From JAAYJR01 sp964545315 (GTDB lineage: Bacteria > Bacteroidota > Bacteroidia > Bacteroidales > Prolixibacteraceae): a stretch of DNA of 10,990 nt. The notes beneath the pieces were generated by a model. The model ran no database searches. It saw nothing but the letters and a program-made list of their open reading frames with translations, and was not told where the DNA came from. Both the position numbers and the translations under genes were made by a program. The stretch covers positions 1-10,990 of the forward strand of contig CAZJGI010000096.1 in NCBI GenBank assembly GCA_964545315.1, in the 5' to 3' direction. Positions 1-7,569 of this stretch are shown piece by piece; within the stretch, counting starts at the first letter, position 1; each line of letters starts with the position of its first letter.

Positions 1-140
1 CCAAGGCATTCATATCCCATATCATCAGCCATTATCAGAATAATATTAGGCTTATCTTCAACTATATCAGTTGATTTACATGATAATATCATAGGGATGA
101 CTAATGTGAATAGAAATATCTTACAGATTAGTTTAGTCAT
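1..140 (-). CDS. Sulfatase (S1 family), N-terminal part only, runs off the window
   Basis: The reverse strand reads MTKLICKIFLFTLVIPMI then LSC, followed about 13 residues later by PNIILIMADDMGYECLG. The first part is a lipoprotein-type signal peptide with Cys at residue 21. The second is the classic start of an S1 sulfatase, where the two adjacent Asp are metal ligands of the active site. The formylglycine motif (C-x-P-S-R) lies beyond the window edge, so neither activity nor subfamily can be judged. The ATG at 138-140 is the natural start because the signal peptide begins there. The gene diverges from the GH29 fucosidase at 359, and the shared 218-bp spacer probably carries both promoters. 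The family call is firm from the motif; membrane anchoring is inferred. Confidence 0.85.
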   Translation of the reverse strand, partial: MTKLICKIFLFTLVIPMILSCKSTDIVEDKPNIILIMADDMGYECL

Positions 141-358
141 TTAAGATTTATTCATTACCAGATAAATACTATTTAAAAATATCTTCTTATCGTTCGATTG
201 ATATCAAAGATGAGTGAAGATAATCCATTTTGGTTTACCTTTAATGATGCAAATTGATTATTTATAAAAAAAAGTATGATTTCTACGTAATATAGTCTGT
301 AATATGAAAGCACTTGGCAAATATTTTCTTTAACATTATATATATAAAACTTATTATC
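141..358. promoter_or_regulatory. Divergent intergenic region between sulfatase and fucosidase genes
   Basis: This 218-bp very AT-rich spacer separates two divergently transcribed degradative genes and should hold both promoters. I found no exact match to the Bacteroidetes -7 box (TAnnTTTG) on either strand. Two weak symmetric elements are visible: TATCTTC at 180-186 paired with GAAGATA at 216-222, and inside that interval the short palindrome ATCGTTCGAT at 189-198. They could be operator half-sites for a regulator, but sequence this AT-rich produces such matches by chance. Treat this as a location for regulation, not as a mapped site. Confidence 0.35.
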
Positions 359-1942
359 ATGCAGTTAAAAAAAACGTTAAAAATTTTTTATCCGGCCATT
401 TTATTTTTTGTTGTTTTTGTCGTGCTTAGCAACTGTAAAAAGCAACCTGTAAAAACGTATGAACCAACTCTTGAATCTCTTGCATCTCATCCTGTTCCAC
501 AGTGGTTCAGGGATGCTAAATTTGGTATTTTTATTCATTGGGGAGTGTACGCAGTACCGGCTTATCACGAATGGTACATTGTATATATGAGTCCCAATTC
601 GAGTTTCGGCCGCAACCTGGGAGGCCCTCCTTATAGTGCTGCCCGGGGTGATCTTTCTGATAGTGTTTTTAATGCAAACACACAAAAGGAAGCAGTTAAG
701 TTTCACAGCGATAGCTATGGTGTTGATTTTGAGTATGATGAGTTTATTCCTATGTTTAAGGCCGAGCGGTATGATCCCGGGGCATGGGCAGATCTTTTCA
801 GAAGAGCAGGGGCCAGGTATATTGTACTGACAGCCAAGCACGGAGATGAATTTGCACTCTGGCCTACTAAGTATACTGACCGAAATGCAATGAAAACGGG
901 ACCCCATCGTGACCTTGTAGGAGATTTGACAAAAGAAGTCCGGTCACGTGGCATGAAAATGGGTTTCTATCACAACACCACATATTCATTTTGGGACGAG
1001 CGTTATCCTGATAAGGAATGGGTTGAATACATGAATAATTCCATAAAAGAACTGGTTGATTTGTATAAACCTGATATTCTCTGGGGGGATGTACCGGTTG
1101 GCCCTGTTCGTGATGAATATGGTAAGCCTTTGGGAGCAGATCACTGGAACAGCAAGGAAGTTATTGCTTATTTCTATAATAATTCTACCAATCCTGATGA
1201 AGTAGTAACCAATGATCGCTGGGATTTGGATATGATCGATGCAGGAATTGATTCTGAAAAATCGTTGTCGAAATCCTTGTGGGCACAACATGCAAGATCA
1301 TGGAAGGTTGAGGACGGGGTATTTCTTGGTGATTTTCAGACTCCGGAACGGCGCAATATTACAGGCATTTACCAGATGCCCTGGGAAACCTGCGATGCTC
1401 TTGATCCCACATCATGGGGATATAACCGCCGGTTGCCGGATGAGAAGTACTTGACTGCCAACGAGCTTGTTGATTATCTTGTAGATATTGTAAGCAAAGG
1501 GGGGAATCTTCTCATAAATATTGGCCCCAAAGCCGACGGAACTATTCCGGAGATAATGCAGAAATGTTTGGAGGAAACAGGTGACTGGTTATCTGTGAAT
1601 GGAGAGGCTATTTTTGAAACCCGTCCATGGAAAGTATTTGGTGAAGGCCCTTCACTGGAAGAAGTTGGTTTCAGCAGTAAGGACAGGCACGTGTTTAAAT
1701 CCGGTGATGTCCGGTTTACAAGGAATGGAAATACTTTATATGTAATCATGTTGGAATGGCCGGTGAATGGAGAAATAACTTTAAGTTCATTAAAAGAAAC
1801 AGAGGTCAGGAAAATATCATTGCTCGGATCAAAAGAACATATCAGGTGGAATCAATCCGACCAGGGTTTAAGTATTTCCTTGCCGGCGGAACAGATTTCT
1901 CCCCATGCCAATGTGTTGAAATTGAGATGTAAAAAGTTGTAA
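359..1942 (+). CDS. GH29 alpha-L-fucosidase, predicted lipoprotein
   Basis: Retaining exo-alpha-L-fucosidase of about 527 residues. The ATG at 359 is preferred over an upstream in-frame TTG (314) because it starts directly before a lipoprotein signal peptide whose lipobox LSNC puts the acylated Cys at residue 26, predicting a membrane-anchored enzyme. The GH29 hallmarks are in order: WFRDAKFGIFIHWGVYAVP (about 49-67, with H60), E71, LTAKHGDEFALWP (about 157-169), GFYHNTTYSFWDERYP (about 202-217), and the nucleophile Asp at D244 in YKPDILWGD. Next come GDFQTPERR, PWETCDALDPTSWGYNR, and GGNLLINIGPKADGTIP closing the barrel, with a short beta-rich C-terminal domain. The usual His-His of the KHHDGF motif is His-Gly here. 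The gene is 38 bp upstream of a sulfatase and likely co-transcribed with it. Family assignment is secure; linkage specificity cannot be read. Confidence 0.95.
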   Translation: MQLKKTLKIFYPAILFFVVFVVLSNCKKQPVKTYEPTLESLASHPVPQWFRDAKFGIFIHWGVYAVPAYHEWYIVYMSPNSSFGRNLGGPPYSAARGDLSDSVFNANTQKEAVKFHSDSYGVDFEYDEFIPMFKAERYDPGAWADLFRRAGARYIVLTAKHGDEFALWPTKYTDRNAMKTGPHRDLVGDLTKEVRSRGMKMGFYHNTTYSFWDERYPDKEWVEYMNNSIKELVDLYKPDILWGDVPVGPVRDEYGKPLGADHWNSKEVIAYFYNNSTNPDEVVTNDRWDLDMIDAGIDSEKSLSKSLWAQHARSWKVEDGVFLGDFQTPERRNITGIYQMPWETCDALDPTSWGYNRRLPDEKYLTANELVDYLVDIVSKGGNLLINIGPKADGTIPEIMQKCLEETGDWLSVNGEAIFETRPWKVFGEGPSLEEVGFSSKDRHVFKSGDVRFTRNGNTLYVIMLEWPVNGEITLSSLKETEVRKISLLGSKEHIRWNQSDQGLSISLPAEQISPHANVLKLRCKKL

Positions 1943-1980
1943 TCAGATATTTAAAAGTTTACTTATAATTATTTTTATTG

Positions 1981-3417
1981 ATGGCCATGCATAAAGATAT
2001 TTTTAATTTTCTCATTCCTTTAACACTATCTGCGGGGATATTGTTTATGTTAACTTTTTGCGATATGGTTTCAAAAGAGGGTAATGAAGAGCCGGATCAG
2101 AAACCGAATATACTTGTGCTTCTTGCAGATGATCTGGGTTATGGAGATTTGGGATGTTACGGTAGTCAGTCAATTGAAACTCCTAATATTGATGCCCTGG
2201 CTAATGAGGGGATAAGGTTTACACGTTTTTATGCCGGTTCAGCTGTTTGTTCCCCTTCACGTGCCTGCCTGCTGACAGGCAACTTTCCACTGCGGTATAA
2301 TATCAGGAAGCATTTCGATGATAATGAAATGCATTTGCCGGTGGATGCTTTGACATTACCTGAGATTCTTAAAGAACATGGATATACCACTGCACATATC
2401 GGTAAATGGCACCTGGGAGGATTGCGGCCTGTGGATTATGAAGCGCGTGCCATAGGTAAACATGCTAACCCGGGGCCTTTACAGCATGGATTTGATTATT
2501 ACCTGGCTAATATAGAAGGGGCACCGGTCAGGCCAATGCTAATTAAAGAGCGCAAGTTATACAGGGAGGGTGGTAAATATTTAGTTGAAAATGAACACCG
2601 GCTCCCGGAGAGAAATGAACACTGGACGGAAATAAAAGTAAGTAAAGCAATCGGGTTTCTTGATGAATGGAAATTATCTGATAAGCCGTTTTATCTTCAG
2701 ATATGGTTTGATGTTCCTCATACACCTTATGAACCTGCACCGGAGCCTCACTTATCTAAATATCAACAGCTAGGTTGTGAGAACGATCAACTTTTTTTCA
2801 GGTCTATGGTTTCTCATCTTGACGAACAAATTGGCCGGTTGATTTCCCATTTAAAACAAACCGGTCAGTATGATAACACATTGATAATATTTACATCAGA
2901 TAACGGGCCGGCTTATCAGGGAAGCCCGGGACCTTTTAAAGGAGGGAAAACAGACCTTCATGAGGGAGGAATAAGGGTTCCCGGATTTTTTGTCTGGAAT
3001 GGCCATATTAAATCCGGAACACATACTTTTCAAACAGGGCATTTCGCAGATTTTTTGCCGACTGTTTGCGAGATAAACAATATTGATATTTCTCATAATC
3101 AAATTGATGGAAGAAGTTTGTTGCCTGTTCTCAAAGGAGAAGATAACATCGAAGAAAGAATACTTCTCTGGCAGATGGATATGTATGCACATTTTCAGAA
3201 CCAGGGGGCGAAGCCAAAACCCTATTCTACTGCTGTTGCTGTTAAAGGTAACTGGAAAATGCTGGCCGACAGTCTCACACCTGTAGAACTTTTTAACATG
3301 GTACAGGATCATCGTGAGATATATAATCTTCTGGGTATGAAAAACGAGTTGGAAAAGGAATTGTCTTCACATATCGAAAATTTCTTTGCTGAACCCAGAT
3401 TGGAGTGCTGTGAATGA
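1981..3417 (+). CDS. S1-family sulfatase, complete
   Basis: Type I sulfatase hydrolysing a sulfate ester, probably on a sugar. From the ATG at 1981 it has 478 residues, normal for the family. A second ATG (1987) and a TTG (1978) are alternative starts. The signal peptide ends in LTFC (Cys27); Phe before Cys is unusual, so lipidation is likely but not certain. The active-site set is complete: metal ligands D50-D51 in LLADDLGYGDLG and D307-N308 in TSDNG, formylglycine precursor C90 in CSPSR, K142 and H144 in GKWHLGG, H247 in VPHTP, and the Lys in GGKTDLHEGGIRVP. The C-terminal subdomain ends with NWKMLADSLTPVELFNMVQD, the usual closing block. It follows the fucosidase by 38 bp, implying one transcript. 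The next sequence downstream is the remnant of another sulfatase. Activity is strongly supported; the sulfated substrate is unknown. Confidence 0.95.
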   Translation: MAMHKDIFNFLIPLTLSAGILFMLTFCDMVSKEGNEEPDQKPNILVLLADDLGYGDLGCYGSQSIETPNIDALANEGIRFTRFYAGSAVCSPSRACLLTGNFPLRYNIRKHFDDNEMHLPVDALTLPEILKEHGYTTAHIGKWHLGGLRPVDYEARAIGKHANPGPLQHGFDYYLANIEGAPVRPMLIKERKLYREGGKYLVENEHRLPERNEHWTEIKVSKAIGFLDEWKLSDKPFYLQIWFDVPHTPYEPAPEPHLSKYQQLGCENDQLFFRSMVSHLDEQIGRLISHLKQTGQYDNTLIIFTSDNGPAYQGSPGPFKGGKTDLHEGGIRVPGFFVWNGHIKSGTHTFQTGHFADFLPTVCEINNIDISHNQIDGRSLLPVLKGEDNIEERILLWQMDMYAHFQNQGAKPKPYSTAVAVKGNWKMLADSLTPVELFNMVQDHREIYNLLGMKNELEKELSSHIENFFAEPRLECCE

Positions 3418-3852
3418 AAATGACTCAAATTTGTTCTTACTAAAAAAAGTTGGTATAGTTATGGGTAGGGATATTCCTTCTTCCCTCGAAGGAAAAAGTT
3501 TAGCATCTTTAATTAGAGGGAAAACCATACCAGAGGATTATCTGTTTATTGAATGGAATCCCCAGGTCCCGTATATTACAAAGGAAACAGATTACAAAGG
3601 CTCGCTTCCGGTTTCCATAGAAGTAATAAATCAGGCAAACTGGTCGGGTACCAGAACTGTTATTTCACCTGATGGTTGGAAACTGTGCTTACATGATAAA
3701 GATAATTCTCAGTTATTTAATCTTAAAAACGATCCGTATGAAACAAATAACCTTTTTACCGATCGGTATCGCATGAACAAATAAAATTTTTGTCAGATAA
3801 AATTAAGGAATGGCAAAAAAACACTAAGGATAAATTAACGTTAGAAATATAA
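3418..3852 (+). pseudogene. Remnant of a second sulfatase: C-terminal end only, with a frameshift
   Basis: Directly after the stop of the complete sulfatase, another frame (in phase with 3386) reads VGIVMGRDIPSSLEGKSL, DYLFIEWNPQVP, RTVISPDGWKLCLHDKD and SQLFNLKNDPYETNNLF. These are the closing blocks of a different S1 sulfatase (target-binding loop, RTVxxPDGWKL, LFNLxxDPxExxNL). The N-terminal three quarters, including the formylglycine and metal sites, is absent. The frame stops at 3784, but from 3772 the next frame continues with HEQIKFLSDKIKEWQKNTKD and ends at the stop at 3850-3852, a typical sulfatase C-terminus. A one-base deletion near 3770 explains this. The fragment cannot be an active enzyme. 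It is not an extension of the upstream sulfatase, which already has its own complete C-terminus. The left boundary is approximate. A misassembly that dropped the 5' part is the alternative. Confidence 0.85.
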
Positions 3853-3917
3853 AAGAAAATGATTTTTTTTAACTAATTTACTAACAAATAATTATTTCAA
3901 ATTTTCAAAATCAACCA

Positions 3918-6239
3918 ATGAAACAATTCAAAATCTTATCTGAGGTCATAAGTTTATCATTTCTTTTTTTACTGTTTAGTTGCAGGCAACAGACAGCGCA
4001 TTTTTCTGAAAACCTGAAAAATTTGCAACAATACAACGTGGTTTGGGATTCACCCAGCATCGATTACAACGGATCAATGCCTCTGGGAAATGGTGATATC
4101 AGCTTAAATGCATGGGTAGATACAAACGGTAACCTCAACTTTTACATTGGCAAGACCGATGCGTGGAGTGGGAACGGCCGTTTGCTCAAGGTAGGGAAAG
4201 TGAGCGTAGCTTTCGAACCGAACATTGTTTCTTCGGGTGTTGATTTCCGTCAAGAGCTCGATTTGAAATCGGGAACAATAAAGGTTCATTCCAAAGGAAA
4301 ATCGGGAAATAAAAATGTGGATGTTAACCTGGATTTGTGGGTAGATGCCAATCACCCTGTGGTTCATGTCCGCCAGCAAAGTTCGGTGCCATTGCAAATG
4401 ACAGCGAACATTGAAATGTGGCGAACCGAACCCGATTCATTACCTCGTTTGGAAACAAGCGATTTATTGGAAGACCGCTCCAAACCAGGCAACCTGCATG
4501 AACCAGTGATTGTTGAACCGGATTCGTATATTGAAAATGCGGACAACGCCATAGGTTGGTACCATTTCAATAAAAAATCGGTTGGCTTTAACATGAACAA
4601 TCAATTACAGGGATTGGAAGAGTTCTTTACTGAAGACCCGCTGCTTCACCGTATTTTTGGAGCGGTGATAAAGGGTTCAGGGGCCAAAAGAATAAATGAA
4701 AAAAGCTTACAAACAAAACTTTCAAAATCGGGAGAGATTCGTGTATGTGTGTTAACACAGCATCCCTCTGATCCTGAGCAGTGGGAGAAAGCGATAGTAG
4801 GTACGATTGAAGAAATGGAGCAACATTCGTATTCAGAATTGCGTGAAGCACACAAAAAATGGTGGGCCGATTTCTGGGACCGGAGCTGGATTTATGCTTC
4901 ACCCGCTGACAGTTCGAAAGAGAATTATGAAAGCGATGCTTTTATTGTGTCGCGGGCATACGCTTTACAGCGTTTTATTGATGTTTCGGCAGGTCGTGGC
5001 CATTTCCCTATAAAATTCAATGGTTCTATTTTTACGGTTCCTTCGGAAGGAAATCCGGGAAATGCCGACTACCGGCGCTGGGGACCGGGCTACTGGTGGC
5101 AAAACACCCGGTTGCCCTACCTGAGCATGTGTGCCGCCGGCGATTACGATCTAATGCAACCGCTGTTTAACATGTATTCCGGAAATGTCTACCAGTTAAA
5201 TAAATTTCGTACAAAAAAATATTTCGGTTTCGACGGCGTGTACTATTCTGAATGCATCTATTTCTGGGGTTCGGTTTCTACATTAGGATATGGATGGACC
5301 CCTTATGCCGAGCGAAAAGACAAATTACAGGAAAGCCTTTGGAGCAAGTGGCAATGGATTGCAGGTCCTGAACTGGTTTTTATGATGCTCGATTATTACG
5401 ATTACACGCAGGATGAAGATTTTTTGCTGAATAAAATCATTCCTGTAGCTGATGATGTGATAAAGTTTCTCGATAACTTTTATCCTACAAATGAAGAAGG
5501 AAAGCTGGTGATGCATCCGTCGCAATCACTGGAAACCTGGTGGAAGTGTACCAATCCAATGCCTGAAGTGGCCGGTTTATACGGCCTTACCAAGCGGATG
5601 CTGGCATTGCCTGAACACCTTATAACCCATATCGACAAGGATTTGTGGACATCATTTCAGGCTAAACTTCCGGAAATTCCGGTGCGTGGAACATCTTCGG
5701 GTAAAGCTCTTGCTCCTGCTGAAAGGTTTGAGGAAAAACATAATGTAGAGAATCCTGAATTATATGCCGTTTTTCCTTTCAGACTTTACGGGATCGGCAA
5801 TCCGGAGCTCCATCTGGCTAAGAATGCACTGGAGCATCGATGGGACAGGGGTAATTTTGGCTGGCGACAGGATGATATTTTTATGGCTTACCTCGGATTA
5901 ACAAATCAAGTTCAAGAAAATATTGTCGCACGTTCAAAGAACTATGACAGGAATTCCAGGTTTCCTGCTTTCTGGGGCCCAAATTATGACTGGACCCCGG
6001 ACCAGGATCATGGCGGGGTGCTTATGAAAACATTCCAGTCAATGTTAGTACAAGCGGATCCATATTCCGCCAGGATATATTTATTGCCTGCCTGGCCGGA
6101 TAGCTGGAATGTGTCATTTAAATTACATGCACCTTATAATACAATTATTCAGGGTAATTATAAGGATGGCAAAATCAATTTATTAAAAGTGACACCGGAA
6201 AAACGTAGAGATGATATTATAATAATGAATAAGCCATGA
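3918..6239 (+). CDS. DUF5703 / GH95-like glycoside hydrolase, predicted lipoprotein
   Basis: A 773-residue protein with a lipoprotein signal (LLFSC, Cys22). Residues about 40-300 match the DUF5703 N-terminal beta-sandwich as I know it: YNVVWDSPS, GSMPLGNGDI, YIGKTDAWS. A linker HKKWWADFWDRSW (312-324) leads into an apparent (alpha/alpha)6 barrel with PIKFNGSIF, YWWQNTRLPYL, ENPELYAVFPFRLYGIG and GWRQDDIF, then DQDHGG (695-700) and LLPAWPDSW (722-730). The barrel blocks and the LLPAWP segment resemble GH95 alpha-L-fucosidases/galactosidases, so a glycosidase acting on a fucose- or galactose-type linkage is plausible, but DUF5703 proteins lack an established activity to my knowledge. The position after fucosidase and sulfatase supports glycan degradation. 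Arginine codons change from mostly CGN before about 5690 to mostly AGR after it, suggesting a mosaic gene. Length and C-terminus look complete. Confidence 0.85.
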   Translation: MKQFKILSEVISLSFLFLLFSCRQQTAHFSENLKNLQQYNVVWDSPSIDYNGSMPLGNGDISLNAWVDTNGNLNFYIGKTDAWSGNGRLLKVGKVSVAFEPNIVSSGVDFRQELDLKSGTIKVHSKGKSGNKNVDVNLDLWVDANHPVVHVRQQSSVPLQMTANIEMWRTEPDSLPRLETSDLLEDRSKPGNLHEPVIVEPDSYIENADNAIGWYHFNKKSVGFNMNNQLQGLEEFFTEDPLLHRIFGAVIKGSGAKRINEKSLQTKLSKSGEIRVCVLTQHPSDPEQWEKAIVGTIEEMEQHSYSELREAHKKWWADFWDRSWIYASPADSSKENYESDAFIVSRAYALQRFIDVSAGRGHFPIKFNGSIFTVPSEGNPGNADYRRWGPGYWWQNTRLPYLSMCAAGDYDLMQPLFNMYSGNVYQLNKFRTKKYFGFDGVYYSECIYFWGSVSTLGYGWTPYAERKDKLQESLWSKWQWIAGPELVFMMLDYYDYTQDEDFLLNKIIPVADDVIKFLDNFYPTNEEGKLVMHPSQSLETWWKCTNPMPEVAGLYGLTKRMLALPEHLITHIDKDLWTSFQAKLPEIPVRGTSSGKALAPAERFEEKHNVENPELYAVFPFRLYGIGNPELHLAKNALEHRWDRGNFGWRQDDIFMAYLGLTNQVQENIVARSKNYDRNSRFPAFWGPNYDWTPDQDHGGVLMKTFQSMLVQADPYSARIYLLPAWPDSWNVSFKLHAPYNTIIQGNYKDGKINLLKVTPEKRRDDIIIMNKP

Positions 6240-6358
6240 GTAATTGATTGATTAAATCAGCAAATATTTTACTTTTAAATATAAATTTCTGATTGAATTC
6301 GAGTTAAGTGGTAAAGTAATTAATATTGAGAAAGGACATAGGTTTAAATAATATAATT

Positions 6359-6511
6359 ATGGATCACAGAGAACGGTTTTTTGCAACTATTAATTATCAA
6401 CCTGTAGACAGGCCGGCATCATGGCTGGGATTACCAGTTCCTTCAGAGGCTGTATTACCGGATATCCCGCCTTCAAATATCCATGCGATATTTAACTCAC
6501 TGAAAAGATAA
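6359..6511 (+). pseudogene. N-terminal stump of a uroporphyrinogen-decarboxylase-like gene
   Basis: From the ATG at 6359 the frame reads MDHRERFFATINYQPVDRPA then SWLGLPVPSEAVLP, and stops after 50 codons. The RERFxATINxQPVDRP block is the characteristic start of URO-D superfamily proteins (uroporphyrinogen decarboxylase and the MtaA/CmuA-type corrinoid methyltransferases), which are normally over 300 residues. All catalytic and metal-binding parts are missing, so this is a truncated gene. The recognisable homology fades after about 6460. The last 15 bp overlap the 3' end of the convergent ribokinase gene, so the break lies where the plus- and minus-strand gene blocks meet. URO-D-like genes are common in Bacteroidota carbohydrate loci. 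The start is the first ATG before the conserved block. Homology is clear; whether the stump is expressed is unknown. Confidence 0.75.
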
Positions 6512-7417
6512 AAATGATTTAATTTCATCATACCGTGGAGCCGAAGGCTGAGCGCCTATTCTGGTTACGGATATTGACGCTGCCTTCTGGGCAAAGTCAA
6601 CAGCTTGTTCAAGAGCCATGCGTCCTGCTAAGGCAGCTGCGAGAGCTCCATTAAATACATCACCGGCAGCAGTTGTATCAACAGCTTTGACCTTATATCC
6701 CGGGATAATTCCAGCGAACCCCTCTGACTTTAAATATACTCCTTTACTTCCAAGTGTAAGGATAACTGTTTTAGTTCCTTTATTAAATAGTGCATTAGCC
6801 ATTTCAGGAATATCCTCATCTGAAAAATTTTGTCTTCCGGTAAGAATAGCAGCTTCAGTCTCATTGGGTGTCAGGACAGATATTTTTCTATATAATGATT
6901 CATTGACAGATGTTGCCGGGGCAGGATTTAATATGAGAGGGATTCCTTCATCTTCAGCCAGTTCAATCACTGCTTCAACTGTTTTTAAAGGAATTTCCAG
7001 TTGTACAAGTATATATTGTGCACCTGAAAAGGCTTCTTTGTAAGCCATGATATCTTCGGGCATTAAAAAACTGTTCGCACCGGGGGCGACAGAGATACTG
7101 TTCTCTCCGTTGGCAGCTACATTTATAAGGGCAATACCCGAATGTGTTCCGGGATTAACTTTTATATAAGACGTGTCAATACCCTCCTGCCTGTAATTTT
7201 GTATGGACTGGTTACCGAATGTATCATCTGAGACACAGGTCATAAAAGTAACATCAGCACCTGCCCGCGTCGCAGCAACAGCCTGATTTGCCCCTTTACC
7301 GCCCGGAATGATCATAAAATCAGAGCCTAAAATAGTTTCTCCCGGAGCAGGGATATGAGGGACTTTAACAACCATATCAGTATTCGAACTACCGACAACT
7401 ACAATTTTCGGTTTCAT
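6497..7417 (-). CDS. rbsK: Ribokinase (PfkB family)
   Basis: Cytoplasmic kinase converting D-ribose and ATP to ribose 5-phosphate for the pentose phosphate pathway and nucleotide synthesis. It has 306 residues, the usual ribokinase length, and no signal peptide. Visible motifs: the substrate-binding start VVGSSNTDMV with PAPGETILG, PfkB signature 1 GGKGANQA (39-46), NPAPA (164-168), TPNETEA (183-189), and signature 2 DTTAAGDVFNG (247-257) with catalytic base D253. The ending ISVTRIGAQPSAPRYDEI is typical of RbsK rather than fructokinase or adenosine kinase. It is the last gene of the minus-strand group, after a sugar permease and a nucleoside hydrolase, fitting salvage of ribose from nucleosides. 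A 152-bp spacer containing a REP-like hairpin pair separates it from the permease, so read-through from upstream may be modulated. Its 3' end overlaps the convergent URO-D stump by 15 bp. Confidence 0.95.
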   Translation of the reverse strand: MKPKIVVVGSSNTDMVVKVPHIPAPGETILGSDFMIIPGGKGANQAVAATRAGADVTFMTCVSDDTFGNQSIQNYRQEGIDTSYIKVNPGTHSGIALINVAANGENSISVAPGANSFLMPEDIMAYKEAFSGAQYILVQLEIPLKTVEAVIELAEDEGIPLILNPAPATSVNESLYRKISVLTPNETEAAILTGRQNFSDEDIPEMANALFNKGTKTVILTLGSKGVYLKSEGFAGIIPGYKVKAVDTTAAGDVFNGALAAALAGRMALEQAVDFAQKAASISVTRIGAQPSAPRYDEIKSFLSFQ

Positions 7418-7452
7418 ATAAATATAATTTTCTTAATATTTGAAATTTCAAT

Positions 7453-7545
7453 CCGTTAGCTAAAGCGAACGGCAAAGGATAAAATCCTGAACACTATAAC
7501 TGCTAGATCGAAGCCATATCCTTTGCCGTCTGTTTCAACCGACGG
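7453..7545. repeat. Head-to-head pair of REP-like hairpins (BIME-like element)
   Basis: Two 29-nt units lie in opposite orientation, 7453-7481 on plus and 7517-7545 on minus, separated by 35 nt. Read 5' to 3', unit A is CCGTTAGCTAAAGCGAACGG plus CAAAGGATA, and unit B is CCGTCGGTTGAAACAGACGG plus CAAAGGATA; 22 of 29 positions agree. Each folds alone into five pairs, one purine-purine mismatch (A-G in one, G-A in the other), three pairs and a 2-nt loop. Pair 5-16 is T-A in A and C-G in B, and pair 8-13 is C-G in A and T-A in B, so the changes are compensatory. Because units are inverted, the shared tails plus the adjoining stem arm also form a 13-bp perfect stem (7469-7481 with 7517-7529). This is the architecture of REP pairs mobilised by RAYT transposases. 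It sits in the permease-ribokinase spacer. Confidence 0.8.
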
Positions 7546-7569
7546 TTTGCAGTATGAGTGTTTTACCCA

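Noticed and set aside
314..358. Upstream TTG start extending the fucosidase by 15 residues
   Set aside because: The extension places a non-signal sequence before the lipoprotein signal peptide; the ATG at 359 starts right at the charged n-region.
3386..3784. Independent small gene of 132 codons, or programmed frameshift extending the sulfatase
   Set aside because: The sequence is the C-terminal end of a sulfatase family already complete in the preceding gene. The frame begins inside that gene from a TTG and shows a second frameshift, so a remnant explains it better.
6255..6294. Terminator after the DUF5703 gene (AATCAG ... CTGATT)
   Set aside because: Only a 6-bp arm with a 28-nt loop and no following T-run.
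6618..7043. Plus-strand 141-codon open frame opposite ribokinase
   Set aside because: It is the antisense shadow of the conserved PfkB coding sequence and shows no recognisable motif.
7453..7545. CRISPR array or insertion-sequence end
   Set aside because: Only two units, inverted rather than direct, with internal hairpins; no transposase, target duplication or regular spacers.
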